A stretch of 64,000 nt of DNA from Azospirillum brasilense (GTDB taxonomy: Bacteria > Pseudomonadota > Alphaproteobacteria > Azospirillales > Azospirillaceae): positions 1,541,501-1,605,500 of the forward strand of contig NZ_CP032346.1 of assembly GCF_005222205.1 (NCBI RefSeq). Direction: 5' to 3'. Below the pieces are notes generated by a model. It saw only the letters and a program-made list of their open reading frames with translations, searched no databases and was not told the origin of the DNA. A program made the translations under genes and the position numbers. Of this stretch, positions 17,146 through 26,470 are shown piece after piece (position 1 is the stretch's first letter; each line of letters begins with the position of its first letter).

Positions 17146-17439
17146 ATGATGCCCTATCTGCTTTCCCTCGGCGCCGGCATCCTGGTCGGCGTCCTCTACG
17201 CGCTGCTCGGCGTCCGCTCCCCAGCACCGCCCACCATCGCCCTGATCGGCCTGCTCGGCATGCTGGTCGGCGAGCAGGCCGTGCCGGTGGTCAAGCGGCT
17301 GATCGCCGGGCAGCCGGTGCTGGCCTTCATCCAGAACGACTGCGCCCGCCACATCCTGGGGCCGCAGGCCGGCGCCGCTCCCGATGCCGCGACTCCGCCG
17401 GCCCCGGCCGCCGACGCACCCCCGCGGGGCCGGGCATGA
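17146..17439 (+). CDS. XapX-domain small membrane protein
   Basis: A 97-residue protein with two transmembrane helices in the first 50 residues (LLSLGAGILVGVLYALLGV and APPTIALIGLLGMLVGEQAV). This is the XapX/DUF1427 pattern, followed by a Pro/Ala-rich tail. Family function is unknown, although it is often encoded next to YcaC-like and amidohydrolase genes. Its stop overlaps the amidohydrolase start (ATGA), indicating coupled translation. Two adjacent ATGs (17146 and 17149) are both possible starts. Confidence 0.82.
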   Translation: MMPYLLSLGAGILVGVLYALLGVRSPAPPTIALIGLLGMLVGEQAVPVVKRLIAGQPVLAFIQNDCARHILGPQAGAAPDAATPPAPAADAPPRGRA

Positions 17440-19388
17440 CCGGGACCGGAATCGGTCGCCGCGGCGCCATCGCCGGAAGCGCCGCCGCCGCCCTGCTCGC
17501 CTCGCCCCTGCTCACCCGCCTTGGGAATGCCGCCATGCCGTCTTCCGACCTTCTGATCGTCAACGCCAAGATCACGACGCTCGACCGCGCCAACCCGCAG
17601 GCCGACGCCGTGGCGATCCGCGACGGGCGCTTCCTCGCCGTGGGGCGGGAGGCCGAGGTGCGCGCCGCAGCATCTCCCGACGCCGCGGTGATCGACGCCA
17701 AGGGACGCCGCCTGATCCCAGGCCTGATCGACAGCCACATCCACGTCATCCGTGGCGGCCTGAACTACAACATGGAGTTGCGCTGGGACGGCGTGCCGAC
17801 GCTGGCCGACGCCATGGCGATGCTGCGCGCCCAGGTGGCCCGCACGCCGGCCCCGCAGTGGGTGCGCGTCGTCGGCGGCTTCACCGAGCACCAGTTCGCC
17901 GAGAAGCGCCTGCCGACGCTGGAGGAGCTCAACGCCGCCGCCCCCGACACGCCGGTCTTCATCCTGCACCTCTACGACCGCGCGCTGCTGAACGGCGCTG
18001 CGCTGCGGGCGGTGGGCTACGGCAAGGACACGCCCAACCCGCCGGGCGGCGAGATCCAGCGCGACGCCGCGGGCAACCCGACCGGCCTGCTGCTCGCCCT
18101 GCCCAACGCGATGATCCTGTACTCCACCCTCGCCAAGGGGCCGAAGCTGCCGGAGGAGTATCAGGTCAACTCGACCCGCCATTTCATGCGGGAGCTGAAC
18201 GGGCTGGGCGTCACCAGCGTGATCGACGCCGGCGGCGGCTTCCAGAACTACCCCGACGACTACGCGATCATCGAGAAGCTGCACGCCGACGGCGAGATGA
18301 CGCTGCGCATCGCCTACAACCTGTTCACCCAGAAGCCGAAGGAGGAGTTGAAGGACTTCGCCACCTGGTCGGACAAGGTCAAGCCGGGCGACGGCGACGA
18401 CCGCTATCGCCTGAACGGGGCGGGGGAGATGCTGGTCTATTCCGCCGCCGACTTCGAGGACTTCCGCGTCGCCCGGCCCGAGATGCCGCCGAACATGGAA
18501 ACGGACCTGGAGCCGGTGGTCCGCCTGCTCGCCGAGCGGCGCTGGCCCTGGCGGCTGCACGCCACCTACGACGAGACCATCGGCCGGGCGCTCGACGTCT
18601 TCGAGAAGGTCAACCGCGACATCCCGCTGCAGGGGCTGAACTGGTTCTTCGATCACGCCGAGACGATCAGCGAGCGCAACATCGACCGCATCGCGGCGCT
18701 CGGCGGCGGCATCGCCGTGCAGCACCGCATGGCCTATCAGGGCGAGTATTTCGTGGAGCGCTACGGCGCCAAGGCCGCCGAGGCCACGCCGCCCATCGCG
18801 AAGATGATGGCCGCCGGGGTGCCGGTGGGCGCCGGGACGGACGCCACCCGTGTCGCCAGCTACAACCCCTGGGTCTCGCTGTCCTGGCTGGTCACCGGCA
18901 AGACGGTGGGTGGGCTGTCGCTCTACCCGATGGCCAACCGGCTGGACCGCGAGACGGCGCTGCGCCTGTGGACGGAGGCCAACACCTGGTTCTCCAACGA
19001 GCAGGGCAAGAAGGGCAGGATCGAAGCCGGGCAGCTCGCCGACGCGGCGCTGCTCAGCGACGACTACATGGCGGTGCCGGAGGACCGCATCCCCCACATC
19101 CGCTCCGTCCTGACCCTGCTGGGCGGCGCCGTGGTGCATGGCGAGGGCGATTTCGGCAAGCTCGCCCCGCCGCTGCCCAAGCCGATGCCCGACTGGTCGC
19201 CGGTCGCCACGGTCGGCGGCTATTACCGCGATCCCAAGACGGTGCAGAAGCAGGCGGCGGAGTGCGGTTGCCATTCCGGCTGCGCCGTGCACGGCCACGA
19301 TCACGCGGCGGCGCTGGGCGCCGACGTGCCCTCGTCCGACGCGCGCAGCTTCTGGGGCGTGTTCGGCTGCGGCTGCTGGGCGGTGTGA
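17436..19388 (+). CDS. Exported YtcJ-type amidohydrolase with Cys-rich tail
   Basis: A 650-residue metal-dependent amidohydrolase (amidohydrolase 3 group). GRRGAIAGSAAAALLASPLL at the N-terminus looks like a Tat signal, implying folded export. The metal site is indicated by GLIDSHIHVIRGG (HxH near residue 100), a carboxylate/His set in HATYDE and FFDHAET, and Asp in GAGTDATRV. The C-terminal 40 residues are unusual: AECGCHSGCAVHGHDHAA then FGCGCWAV, rich in Cys and His and a possible extra metal site. It overlaps XapX by 4 bp, and DoxX follows 14 bp later. Substrate unknown. Confidence 0.88.
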   Translation: MTGTGIGRRGAIAGSAAAALLASPLLTRLGNAAMPSSDLLIVNAKITTLDRANPQADAVAIRDGRFLAVGREAEVRAAASPDAAVIDAKGRRLIPGLIDSHIHVIRGGLNYNMELRWDGVPTLADAMAMLRAQVARTPAPQWVRVVGGFTEHQFAEKRLPTLEELNAAAPDTPVFILHLYDRALLNGAALRAVGYGKDTPNPPGGEIQRDAAGNPTGLLLALPNAMILYSTLAKGPKLPEEYQVNSTRHFMRELNGLGVTSVIDAGGGFQNYPDDYAIIEKLHADGEMTLRIAYNLFTQKPKEELKDFATWSDKVKPGDGDDRYRLNGAGEMLVYSAADFEDFRVARPEMPPNMETDLEPVVRLLAERRWPWRLHATYDETIGRALDVFEKVNRDIPLQGLNWFFDHAETISERNIDRIAALGGGIAVQHRMAYQGEYFVERYGAKAAEATPPIAKMMAAGVPVGAGTDATRVASYNPWVSLSWLVTGKTVGGLSLYPMANRLDRETALRLWTEANTWFSNEQGKKGRIEAGQLADAALLSDDYMAVPEDRIPHIRSVLTLLGGAVVHGEGDFGKLAPPLPKPMPDWSPVATVGGYYRDPKTVQKQAAECGCHSGCAVHGHDHAAALGADVPSSDARSFWGVFGCGCWAV

Positions 19389-19402
19389 GGGGGAGCGGAA
19401 CG

Positions 19403-19858
19403 ATGGCCGACAGCCTTTACACGCGCAAGGACGCCGCCGCCGCGCCGGTCGCCGCCCTGCTCGACTGGCCGGGGACCGCCTGGCTCGCCCGCCTCGCGCT
19501 GGCGGCGCCTTTCCTGGTCAGCGGGCTGGTCAAGCTGACGGACTTCAACGGTGCGGTGGCCGAGGCGGCGGGGCTGGGGCTCGGCCTGCCGGTCCTCGTC
19601 GCGGTGGCGGTGATCGTCACCCAGCTCGGCGGGTCGGCGCTGTTTCTGACACGGCGCTGGTGCTGGCTCGGCGCCGGGATTCTCGCCGGCTTCACGGTGG
19701 TCGCCACGCTGCTCGCCCACGCCTTCTGGACCTATGAGGGGCCGGACCGCGCCCGCCAGACCGCCACCTTCCTGGAGCATCTCGCCATCGTCGGCGGCTT
19801 CGCCGCGGCGGCGGCGCTCACCCACCGCGACTCCCACCGCCGGGGAGGGTCCGCATGA
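19403..19858 (+). CDS. DoxX-family membrane protein
   Basis: A 151-residue protein with four hydrophobic helices (LARLALAAPFLVSGLVKL, LPVLVAVAVIVTQLGGSALF, GAGILAGFTVVATLLAHAFW, FLEHLAIVGGFAAAAAL). The FLVSGLVKLTDF motif is characteristic of DoxX-like proteins. These are associated with redox stress and quinone-linked processes, but the biochemical role is not settled. It lies inside the YcaC-to-porin run and overlaps the MFS gene by 4 bp. Confidence 0.87.
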   Translation: MADSLYTRKDAAAAPVAALLDWPGTAWLARLALAAPFLVSGLVKLTDFNGAVAEAAGLGLGLPVLVAVAVIVTQLGGSALFLTRRWCWLGAGILAGFTVVATLLAHAFWTYEGPDRARQTATFLEHLAIVGGFAAAAALTHRDSHRRGGSA

Positions 19859-21477
19859 CCGCCGAGACCGTGCCCTCCCCCGGGACCAAGCCGGCCGGGG
19901 CCTTCGCGCCGCTGCGCAACCGTCTGTTCGCCGTGCTGTGGGTGGCGGCGGTTCTGGGCAACGTCGGCACCTTCATGCGCGACGTGGCGAGCGCGTGGCT
20001 GGTCCTCGACCTGTCTGGATCGCCGTCCACCGTCGCGCTGATCCAAGCGGCGGGCTCGCTGCCCATCTTCCTGCTGGCGATCCCGGCGGGCGTGCTGTCG
20101 GACATCATGGACCGGCGGCGGATGCTGATCGTCATCCAGTGCCTGCTCGCCTGCGTCAGCGCCGCGCTGATGATCCAGGCGGCGCTGGGCGTCGCCAGCG
20201 TGGCCTCCATCGCCGGGCTGACCTTCCTGGGCGGTGTCGGGGCGGCGCTGATGGCGCCGGTCTGGCAGTCCATCGTGCCGGAGCTGGTGCCGCGCGGCGA
20301 GCTGAAGGGCGCCGTCGCGCTGAACAGCCTTGGCATCAACATCGCCCGCGCCATCGGCCCGGCGGCGGGCGGCGCGATCCTGGCCGCCGCCGGGGCCGCC
20401 GCCACCTACGCGGTGGACGTCTCCTCCTACATCATCGTCATCGCCGCCCTGCTGTGGTGGCGGCGCACCCCCGACACCCGCGACGATCTGTCGGAGCAGT
20501 TCGGCGGCGCGCTGCGCGCCGGGCTGCGCTACGCCCGCGCCAGCAAGGAGCTGCACCGCGTCTTCCTGCGCGCCGGCCTGTTCTTCGCCTGCGCCAGCGC
20601 CCTGTGGGCTCTGCTGCCCATCGTCGCCGGGCCGATGCTGGGCGGTGGACCGGGCTTCTACGGCCTGCTGCTCGGCGCCGTGGGGGCGGGGGCCATCGGC
20701 GGGGCGACCGTCCTGCCGCGCCTGCGCGAGCGCCTGGGCGCGGACGGCCTCATGCTGGCGGCGGCGCTGGTCACCGCCGTCGTCATGGGCATCCTGGCCC
20801 TGGCCCCGCCGCGCTGGCTGGCGCTGCCGGTGCTGCTGGGCGCCGGGGCGGCCTGGATCGCCGTGCTGACGACGCTGAGCGCGACGACCCAGGCGATCCT
20901 GCCCAACTGGGTGCGCGGGCGCGGGCTGGCGCTCTACCTAACCGTGTTCAACGGCGCCCTGACGGCGGGCAGTCTCGGCTGGGGGGCTCTGGCCGACGCG
21001 ATCGGCGTGCCGGCCACCCTGTGGGTCAGCGCCGCCGGGCTGCTGGCCGTCGCGGTGCTGTCCCGCGCGGTGCCGCTGCCGGAGGGCGAGGCCGACCTCA
21101 CCCCGTCCAACCACTGGCCGGAGCCGCTGACCGCCGAGCCGGTGCGCAACGACCGTGGTCCGGTCCTCATCACCATCGAGTACCGGGTGGCCGCCGCCGA
21201 CCAGCACGCCTTCCACGCCGCGCTCCGCCGTCTGTCGGAGGCGCGGCGGCGGGACGGCGCCTACGCCTGGGGCGTCAGCCAGGATTCCGGCGATCCGGAG
21301 CGGGTGCTGGAGTGGTTCTTCGTCGAATCCTGGGCGGAGCATCAGCGCCAGCACCGCCGGGTGTCGCACGCCGACGCGGACGTGCAGAAGGAGGCGCTGG
21401 CCTTCCACCGCGGCGACGGGCCGCCGCGGGTGTCGCATTTCCTGGCGCTGGAGCACGGCGCGGGAAAGGCGTCGTGA
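19855..21477 (+). CDS. MFS transporter with C-terminal monooxygenase-like domain
   Basis: A 540-residue inner-membrane transporter of the MFS_3/EntS-like group. Twelve helices span about residues 25-400, with a loop motif near DIMDRRRMLIV. A soluble C-terminal extension of about 125 residues (from VLITIEYRVAAADQHAFHAA) looks like a ferredoxin-like antibiotic-biosynthesis-monooxygenase fold, as is usual for this subfamily. It is coupled by overlap to DoxX upstream and to the channel gene downstream (GTGA), suggesting export of a substrate made or tolerated by the operon. Confidence 0.88.
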   Translation: MTAETVPSPGTKPAGAFAPLRNRLFAVLWVAAVLGNVGTFMRDVASAWLVLDLSGSPSTVALIQAAGSLPIFLLAIPAGVLSDIMDRRRMLIVIQCLLACVSAALMIQAALGVASVASIAGLTFLGGVGAALMAPVWQSIVPELVPRGELKGAVALNSLGINIARAIGPAAGGAILAAAGAAATYAVDVSSYIIVIAALLWWRRTPDTRDDLSEQFGGALRAGLRYARASKELHRVFLRAGLFFACASALWALLPIVAGPMLGGGPGFYGLLLGAVGAGAIGGATVLPRLRERLGADGLMLAAALVTAVVMGILALAPPRWLALPVLLGAGAAWIAVLTTLSATTQAILPNWVRGRGLALYLTVFNGALTAGSLGWGALADAIGVPATLWVSAAGLLAVAVLSRAVPLPEGEADLTPSNHWPEPLTAEPVRNDRGPVLITIEYRVAAADQHAFHAALRRLSEARRRDGAYAWGVSQDSGDPERVLEWFFVESWAEHQRQHRRVSHADADVQKEALAFHRGDGPPRVSHFLALEHGAGKAS

Positions 21478-22874
21478 GGCGGTGGCGCGGGGCGTTGGTC
21501 GCGGCTCTGCTGCTCCAATCCGCCCCGGCCCCTGCGGAGACCCTCGCGGAGACGCCGCCGCCCCTGACCAACAGCCGCTACGACGAGGACTACCGCTACC
21601 TCCTCGACCCCGCGGCGGGCAGCGGCGCCTTCTGGGAGCGCTTCAAGGCGATCCCGCTCACCCCCGGCGGCACCGTCTCCCTGTCCACCGGGCTGGAGGC
21701 GCGGCTGCGCGGTGAGGCCGTGCGCAACAGCGGCTGGGGGCAGGACGAGCCGAGGAACGACGCCTACGGCCTGTGGCGGCTGCTGCCCTATGCCGACCTG
21801 CGCGCCGGGTCGGCCCTGCGCGTCTTCGGGCAACTGATCATGGCCGGTTCGGCGGGCAAGCTCGGGCCGGAGGGGGCGCCGGACGTCGACCGCGCCGACC
21901 TGCTGCAGGGCTTCGCCGATCTGTCCGTCCCGCTGGGGAGCGCGCAGGGCACGCTGCGGGCCGGGCGCCAGATGCTCGCCTACGGGTCGGAGCGGCTGAT
22001 CAGCCTGCGCTACGGCGCCAACGTGCCCCGCGCCTTCGACGCGGTGACGGGGATCGTGAACGCCGGCCCCTGGCGGGTGGACGGCTTCCTCGGCCGCCCG
22101 GTCCGCGCGGCGCCGGACCTGTTCGACGACCGGCGCGACGGCGGGCGCTCCGCCTGGGGGCTGTACGCCACGCGCGGCGCGGGCGAGGGCTGGGGTACCG
22201 GACTGGACGCCTACTACATCGGCTACGGCAACCGGGCGGCGTCCTTCGAGGGCGGGGAGGGGCGGGAGGAGCGGCACACGCTGGGCACCCGCCTGTTCGG
22301 AAAGGCCGACGGCTGGGATTGGAACTGGGAGGCCATGCTCCAGACCGGCCGGATCGACGGCGATACCATCGCCGCATGGTCGGTCGCCAGCGACACCGGT
22401 CACCGCTGGGATGGCCTGCCGCTGCGCCCGCGGCTCGGGCTGAAGGCCAACATCGCCAGCGGCGACCGCGATCCCGGCGACGGGCGGCTCGGCACCTTCA
22501 ACCCCCTCTTCCCCCGCGCGAAGTATTTCGGGGAGCTGACCCCGGTCGGGCCGCTGAACCTGATGAACCTGCATCCGTCCGTGGATGTGGCGCTGTCGGA
22601 CGACTTTAGCCTCTCCGCCTCGGCCATCGCCTATTGGCGGATGAGCCTGGAGGACGGCGTCTACGACCTGTCCGGAAACCTGCTCCGCTCCGGCGCCGAA
22701 TCGCGGTCGCGTTACATCGGCACGCAGGGGGAGCTTGTGCTGTCCTACGCCGCCGGGCGCACGGTCGAGGGGCTGCTGTCCTACTCGCTGTTCCGGCCCG
22801 GCTCCTTCCTTCAGGACACCGGCCCCGCGAAGACGATCCACTTCGTCGGGATGGAGGCGGTGTTCAAGTTCTGA
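21474..22874 (+). CDS. Alginate-export-like outer-membrane channel
   Basis: A 466-residue protein with a signal peptide (VRRWRGALVAALLLQSAPAPA) followed by the NSRYDEDYRYLLDP motif typical of the alginate-export (AlgE-like) beta-barrel family. Alternating amphipathic strands run to the C-terminal Phe (HFVGMEAVFKF), the outer-membrane insertion signal. The GTG at 21474 overlaps the MFS stop and is the only start placing the signal peptide at the N-terminus. Family members pass anionic solutes or polysaccharide. With no alginate synthesis genes nearby, a small-molecule porin role is more likely. Confidence 0.86.
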   Translation: MRRWRGALVAALLLQSAPAPAETLAETPPPLTNSRYDEDYRYLLDPAAGSGAFWERFKAIPLTPGGTVSLSTGLEARLRGEAVRNSGWGQDEPRNDAYGLWRLLPYADLRAGSALRVFGQLIMAGSAGKLGPEGAPDVDRADLLQGFADLSVPLGSAQGTLRAGRQMLAYGSERLISLRYGANVPRAFDAVTGIVNAGPWRVDGFLGRPVRAAPDLFDDRRDGGRSAWGLYATRGAGEGWGTGLDAYYIGYGNRAASFEGGEGREERHTLGTRLFGKADGWDWNWEAMLQTGRIDGDTIAAWSVASDTGHRWDGLPLRPRLGLKANIASGDRDPGDGRLGTFNPLFPRAKYFGELTPVGPLNLMNLHPSVDVALSDDFSLSASAIAYWRMSLEDGVYDLSGNLLRSGAESRSRYIGTQGELVLSYAAGRTVEGLLSYSLFRPGSFLQDTGPAKTIHFVGMEAVFKF

Positions 22875-22967
22875 TGGGCCATGGGTATGTTTCGGTACGG
22901 TACCTGCGCCGGCCCCCTCCTTTGGCGGCATGGTTGCGAATGTCATGATGCACAGGGGCGCAGCAGC

Positions 22968-23375
22968 ATGTTCCGCAGCACCGGTCCGGCCTTCCTCCTC
23001 GCAATTCTCGCCTTGCCGGTTGGGTTGCAGGCGCCGGCCATGGCCGCCGAGATGCCGGATCGGGCGGCGCAGGGGGCCGATGTGTTCGACCTGTTCGACG
23101 AAAATCACGACGGGCGGATTTCGAACGCGGAGTTTCAGAACAACAAGATTCTGGTCTTCTATGTCTGGGACCGGAACCGGGACCTCGTGCTGACACCCGA
23201 TGAGACACCGCTGAGGCCCGAGGTGTTCACCGCCGCCGCCGGGCCGGACGGGCGGATCGACAGCTTGGAGTTCATCACGGTCATCGACGAGGCGTTCCTC
23301 ATCGCCGACACCAACCGCGATTCCACGCTCGACCGGCAGGAACTCCTGGCCTTCCGGCAACGCATCCGCCCCTGA
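22968..23375 (+). CDS. Exported EF-hand calcium-binding protein
   Basis: A 135-residue protein with a signal peptide (GPAFLLAILALPVGLQAPAMA) and four EF-hand-like loops: DENHDGRISNAEF, DRNRDLVLTPDE, AGPDGRIDSLEF and DTNRDSTLDRQEL. Loop residues at positions 1, 3, 5 and 12 are mostly Asp, Asn or Glu, so calcium binding is plausible. The ATG at 22968 is chosen because it begins the signal peptide. Partner and process are unknown. It is separated from the channel gene by 93 bp. Confidence 0.85.
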   Translation: MFRSTGPAFLLAILALPVGLQAPAMAAEMPDRAAQGADVFDLFDENHDGRISNAEFQNNKILVFYVWDRNRDLVLTPDETPLRPEVFTAAAGPDGRIDSLEFITVIDEAFLIADTNRDSTLDRQELLAFRQRIRP

Positions 23376-23537
23376 AGCGTGCCGCGGCCGGCGGGGCGCC
23401 GCCATCCGCTGCGACGGTTGCGGAGGGATACGGTAACTTACGCCCGCTGCCGTGTCGGGAACGCCGGGCGCCCGTGTAACGTTGCCGTCCGGACGACCCA
23501 ACCATCCAAGCGACCCAAACACAGGCGGAGACGATCC

Positions 23538-24143
23538 ATGAAGCGCCGAGTCCGTGCCATCCTTGCGGTGTTCCTGACCGGCGCGGTCCTGGCCGGCTGC
23601 GCGCCGGCCTCCGAAACCGCGCCGCCGTCCGCCGCCATGGCCCCGGCGAGCGCCGATCCCACGCCGCGCCTGTCCATGGTCGAGAATGTCCGCTCCACCG
23701 CCAAGGTCCGCGGCGTCGACAAGGCGGCGCGGACGGTGATCCTGCAATTCCAGGACGGGCGGGAGGAGGCGGTGACCGCCGGAAGCGGGGTGCGGAACTT
23801 CGACCGCATCAAGGTCGGCGACACCGTGCAGATCGAGTACGCCCGCCTGACCAACATCGTCACCCAGCCGCCGGGCGGCGGGCCGGGCGCCGTTCAGCGG
23901 AGCAGCACGGACCGCGCCGCGGTCGGCGAGATGCCGCGCGCGTCGGCGATCACCACGACCCAGGTGACCGAGGTCGTCGAGGCCATCGACCTCAACCGGC
24001 GGACGGTCACGCTGCGCGGGCCGCAGGGCCGCACGCGCACGGTTCCGGTGCCGCCGGACGTGCAGGGGCTGGAGACGGTGAAGCCCGGCGACGAGGTGGT
24101 CATCAGCCGGACGGAGGCTGCCACGGTCACCGTGATGCGATGA
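23538..24143 (+). CDS. Putative lipoprotein with two beta-domain repeats
   Basis: A 201-residue protein whose N-terminus ends in the lipobox VLAGC (Cys near residue 22), so it is probably lipid-anchored. Two similar halves follow: STAKVRGVDKAARTVILQFQ and later VVEAIDLNRRTVTLRGPQGR. Each is a strand-rich segment ending in a VGDTV or PGDEV turn, reminiscent of small OB-like modules with metal or copper-chaperone relatives. No catalytic motif is visible. Its 3' end abuts the convergent tRNA pair. Confidence 0.75.
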   Translation: MKRRVRAILAVFLTGAVLAGCAPASETAPPSAAMAPASADPTPRLSMVENVRSTAKVRGVDKAARTVILQFQDGREEAVTAGSGVRNFDRIKVGDTVQIEYARLTNIVTQPPGGGPGAVQRSSTDRAAVGEMPRASAITTTQVTEVVEAIDLNRRTVTLRGPQGRTRTVPVPPDVQGLETVKPGDEVVISRTEAATVTVMR

Positions 24144-24153
24144 GGGAAGAGGA

Positions 24154-24175
24154 GAAAGCCACCGAGGAGGGAAGG

Positions 24176-24179
<4 letters not shown>
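24154..24179 (-). terminator. Terminator of the tRNA-Asn/tRNA-Asp transcript
   Basis: On the minus strand GCCACC (24179-24174) pairs with GGTGGC (24163-24158) and is followed by TTTCTCC. The first arm includes the encoded CCA end of tRNA-Asp, so hairpin and mature tRNA compete for the same bases. Confidence 0.5.
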
Positions 24180-24252
<73 letters not shown>

Positions 24253-24256
24253 AATA

Positions 24257-24332
24257 TGGCTCCGGATGCTGGACTCGAACCAGCGACACGCGGATTAACA
24301 GTCCGCTGCTCTACCGACTGAGCTAATCCGGA
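24257..24332 (-). tRNA. tRNA-Asn (GTT)
   Basis: The 76-nt cloverleaf begins TCCGGATTAGCTCAG and ends ATCCGGAGCCA with CCA encoded. The anticodon loop CTGTTAA between GCGGA and TCCGC gives GTT. It is the first member of a two-tRNA transcript with tRNA-Asp. Confidence 0.96.
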
Positions 24333-24551
24333 ACGGAGGCCGGCTTATAAGCCCCTTTCCGGGGGCTGGCAAGGGGAAAACGGACTGTCGGCAGAATTTT
24401 TCGAGCGACGCCCGCGGCGGCGATGCAGGGCCGTGACAATGGGGCGGAAATGTGGCGAAAGCCTCGCGCGCCGGTTGACAGGGGGCGCGGCTTTCGCTTC
24501 CTTCCGGCGCCGGTTCCCGTCTCCATCCCCTGCCGCTGGTCCCCGTCCGCC

Positions 24552-25130
24552 ATGTCCAAGGTCGTTCCCTTCGCCCAGGCGCGCGAAGCCCTTCTCGCCC
24601 GCCTCACCGAGCAGCTTCCCCCCTCCACCGAATGGGCCGGGCGCCTGATGCTGATGCCGGACGGCGACCGGGTGGAGCCGATGCCCGCAACGGAGGCGGT
24701 CGAGGTGCTGCGCGCCTTCCGCGCCGGGCTGGGCGAGGCCATCGGCGCCGCCCCCTGCTCGGTCGGCGGCATGTGGGTGTCGCGGGAGGACTGCCTGGAC
24801 TGGGATGGGCTGCTGGCCCCGCTGGCGGTGGCCGCCGGCTATGTGGTGGCCGGGGCGACCGGCGGCGCCGGCCTGTCGGTGGAGCTGTTCCGCTGCAAGA
24901 GCGCGCTGGCCGGCTGGGGCGTGCGCGGCCTGCGCGGCGAGCCGGCGGTGGCCCGCTCCGCCGGCTACGCCGTGGTGATGGTCAGCCGCCGCCCGGACGA
25001 CCAGGAGATCGTCCTGGACCGCGTGATGGACACCTTCGGTTTCGTGATGCGCAGCCAGGGCGAGCCGGTGGTGGACACCGGCGACCTGAACGCCCGGCTG
25101 GCCCGCCGGGCCTGCCCGCTGCGGCGATAA
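24552..25130 (+). CDS. Hypothetical protein, 192 residues
   Basis: I do not recognise this protein. It begins MSKVVPFAQAREALLARLTE, is rich in small hydrophobic residues and contains a short Gly/Ala-rich stretch (VAAGYVVAGATGGAGLSVEL). No signal peptide or clear membrane helix is evident. An in-frame ATG at 24423 would give 235 residues with a basic, low-complexity front and is less likely. Codon use is like that of its neighbours, and the convergent small gene ends 8 bp away. Confidence 0.6.
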   Translation: MSKVVPFAQAREALLARLTEQLPPSTEWAGRLMLMPDGDRVEPMPATEAVEVLRAFRAGLGEAIGAAPCSVGGMWVSREDCLDWDGLLAPLAVAAGYVVAGATGGAGLSVELFRCKSALAGWGVRGLRGEPAVARSAGYAVVMVSRRPDDQEIVLDRVMDTFGFVMRSQGEPVVDTGDLNARLARRACPLRR

Positions 25131-25138
25131 CCGGGCGG

Positions 25139-25345
25139 TCAGCGGTTCGGCGCCTCGGCCTGCACGATGCGTGCGACGGTTTGCAGACGCTGCACGTCGC
25201 GCACTTCCAGAACGATGCCCAGGTTCAGCGCGGCGAGCGTGTCCACCAAGGATCGCATGCTGTCCCGCACCCGCTCCAGCGCGTCGGGACCATGGTCCGA
25301 TTCGCTGTCGAGAGAACTGACGAAGGCACTGATTTCCAACTGCAT
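25139..25345 (-). CDS. Small hypothetical protein, 68 residues
   Basis: A short acidic, mainly helical frame (MQLEISAFVSSLDSESDHGP then heptad-like Leu/Val spacing to VARIVQAEAPNR) that suggests a small coiled or regulatory protein. I find no known motif. Support is its fit between two convergent and co-directional genes and ordinary codon use. It could be spurious. Confidence 0.45.
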   Translation of the reverse strand: MQLEISAFVSSLDSESDHGPDALERVRDSMRSLVDTLAALNLGIVLEVRDVQRLQTVARIVQAEAPNR

Positions 25346-25471
25346 TTGCGCCCGGCTCCGCCTGTGTGGTGGGTGCTGCCCCTGAAGGCGTTACTCCGAT
25401 CCGCGCGGTCCCGTCCATGACGCTTGCGCCATAGGCCGCAGGGCGAATCCCCCCATCCACTCGGCAGGGAA

Positions 25472-26470
25472 CTAGGTCGGAGGGCGGCGGAAGCGCAGGG
25501 GTTCGCCGAAGCCGGGGACGGCGAAACGGGCGGGATCGACCGCCTGCTCGGCCAGCGCGTGGTGCAGCGCCCGGATCGGGGCGTCGATGCCCTCGGCGGT
25601 GAGCTGGAAGGTGCCGAAATGCATGGCGACGCTGTGCCGCGCCCCCAGGTCGCGGTGCGCCCGCACGGCGTCGGCCGGGTTCATGTGCTGGGCGGCCATG
25701 AACCAGCGCGGCTCGTAGGCGCCGATCGGCAGCAGGGCGACGTCGATCGCGCCGAACCGCCGCCCGATCTCCCGGAAATGCGGGCAATAGCCGCTGTCGC
25801 CCGCGAAATAGACGGCGGACTCCGGCGTCTCCACCACGAAGCCGCCCCACAGGGTCTTGCGCCGGTCGAAGGGGCTGCGGGCGGACCAGTGCTGCGCCGG
25901 GACGAAGGTGATGCGGGTGCCGTGCGGGCCGGGCAGGCTGTCCCACCAGTCCAGCTCATGCACCGCGTCGAAGCCGGCGCGGCGCATCATCGGGCCGTTG
26001 CCGAGCCCCGTCATCACCTGCGGCACGCCGCGCCGCCGCGCCAGATGGCGGAGCGTCGGGGCGTCGAGATGGTCGTAGTGGTTGTGGCTGAGCAGCACCG
26101 CGTCGATGGCCGGCAGATCCTCCATCCGCACCGCGGGCGGGCGCACCCGCTTCGGCCCCAGCCGCCCGAAGGGACCGGCATGGTCGGAATAGACGGGATC
26201 GGTCAGGAAGGCGGCTCCGCCGATCTGGATCAGGAAGGTCGCCTGCCCGATGAAGGTGACCGCGACCTCGCCGCGCGCCGGTGTGACAGGGCGGAAGGGG
26301 CGGGGCGGCTCCGGGTCCGGCGGCGTCCAGCGCGGGCCGCGCGCCTTGTAGAGCCGCCACAGATCGCGCGGGCCCTTGTCCGTGTCGGCGTGCGGGTTGA
26401 AGAAACGGCGCCCGTCCCAGTGATCGGACGGAACGGCGGGAAAGCGGGGCTGGCTGTCGTCGCGCGGCAT
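25472..26470 (-). CDS. MBL-fold metallo-hydrolase (NAPE-PLD/UlaG-like)
   Basis: A 332-residue metallo-beta-lactamase-fold hydrolase. The metal motif HxHxDH is clear in LLSHNHYDHLD. Other ligands fit FVPAQHWSAR, YFAGDSGYC (Asp) and AMHFGTFQL (His). The N-terminal RFFNPHADTDKGPRDLWRL and the GQATFLIQIGG strand match the subgroup of N-acyl-phosphatidylethanolamine phospholipase D-like enzymes, where bacterial substrates are mostly undefined. No signal peptide is present. It stands alone between small genes. Confidence 0.9.
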   Translation of the reverse strand: MPRDDSQPRFPAVPSDHWDGRRFFNPHADTDKGPRDLWRLYKARGPRWTPPDPEPPRPFRPVTPARGEVAVTFIGQATFLIQIGGAAFLTDPVYSDHAGPFGRLGPKRVRPPAVRMEDLPAIDAVLLSHNHYDHLDAPTLRHLARRRGVPQVMTGLGNGPMMRRAGFDAVHELDWWDSLPGPHGTRITFVPAQHWSARSPFDRRKTLWGGFVVETPESAVYFAGDSGYCPHFREIGRRFGAIDVALLPIGAYEPRWFMAAQHMNPADAVRAHRDLGARHSVAMHFGTFQLTAEGIDAPIRALHHALAEQAVDPARFAVPGFGEPLRFRRPPT

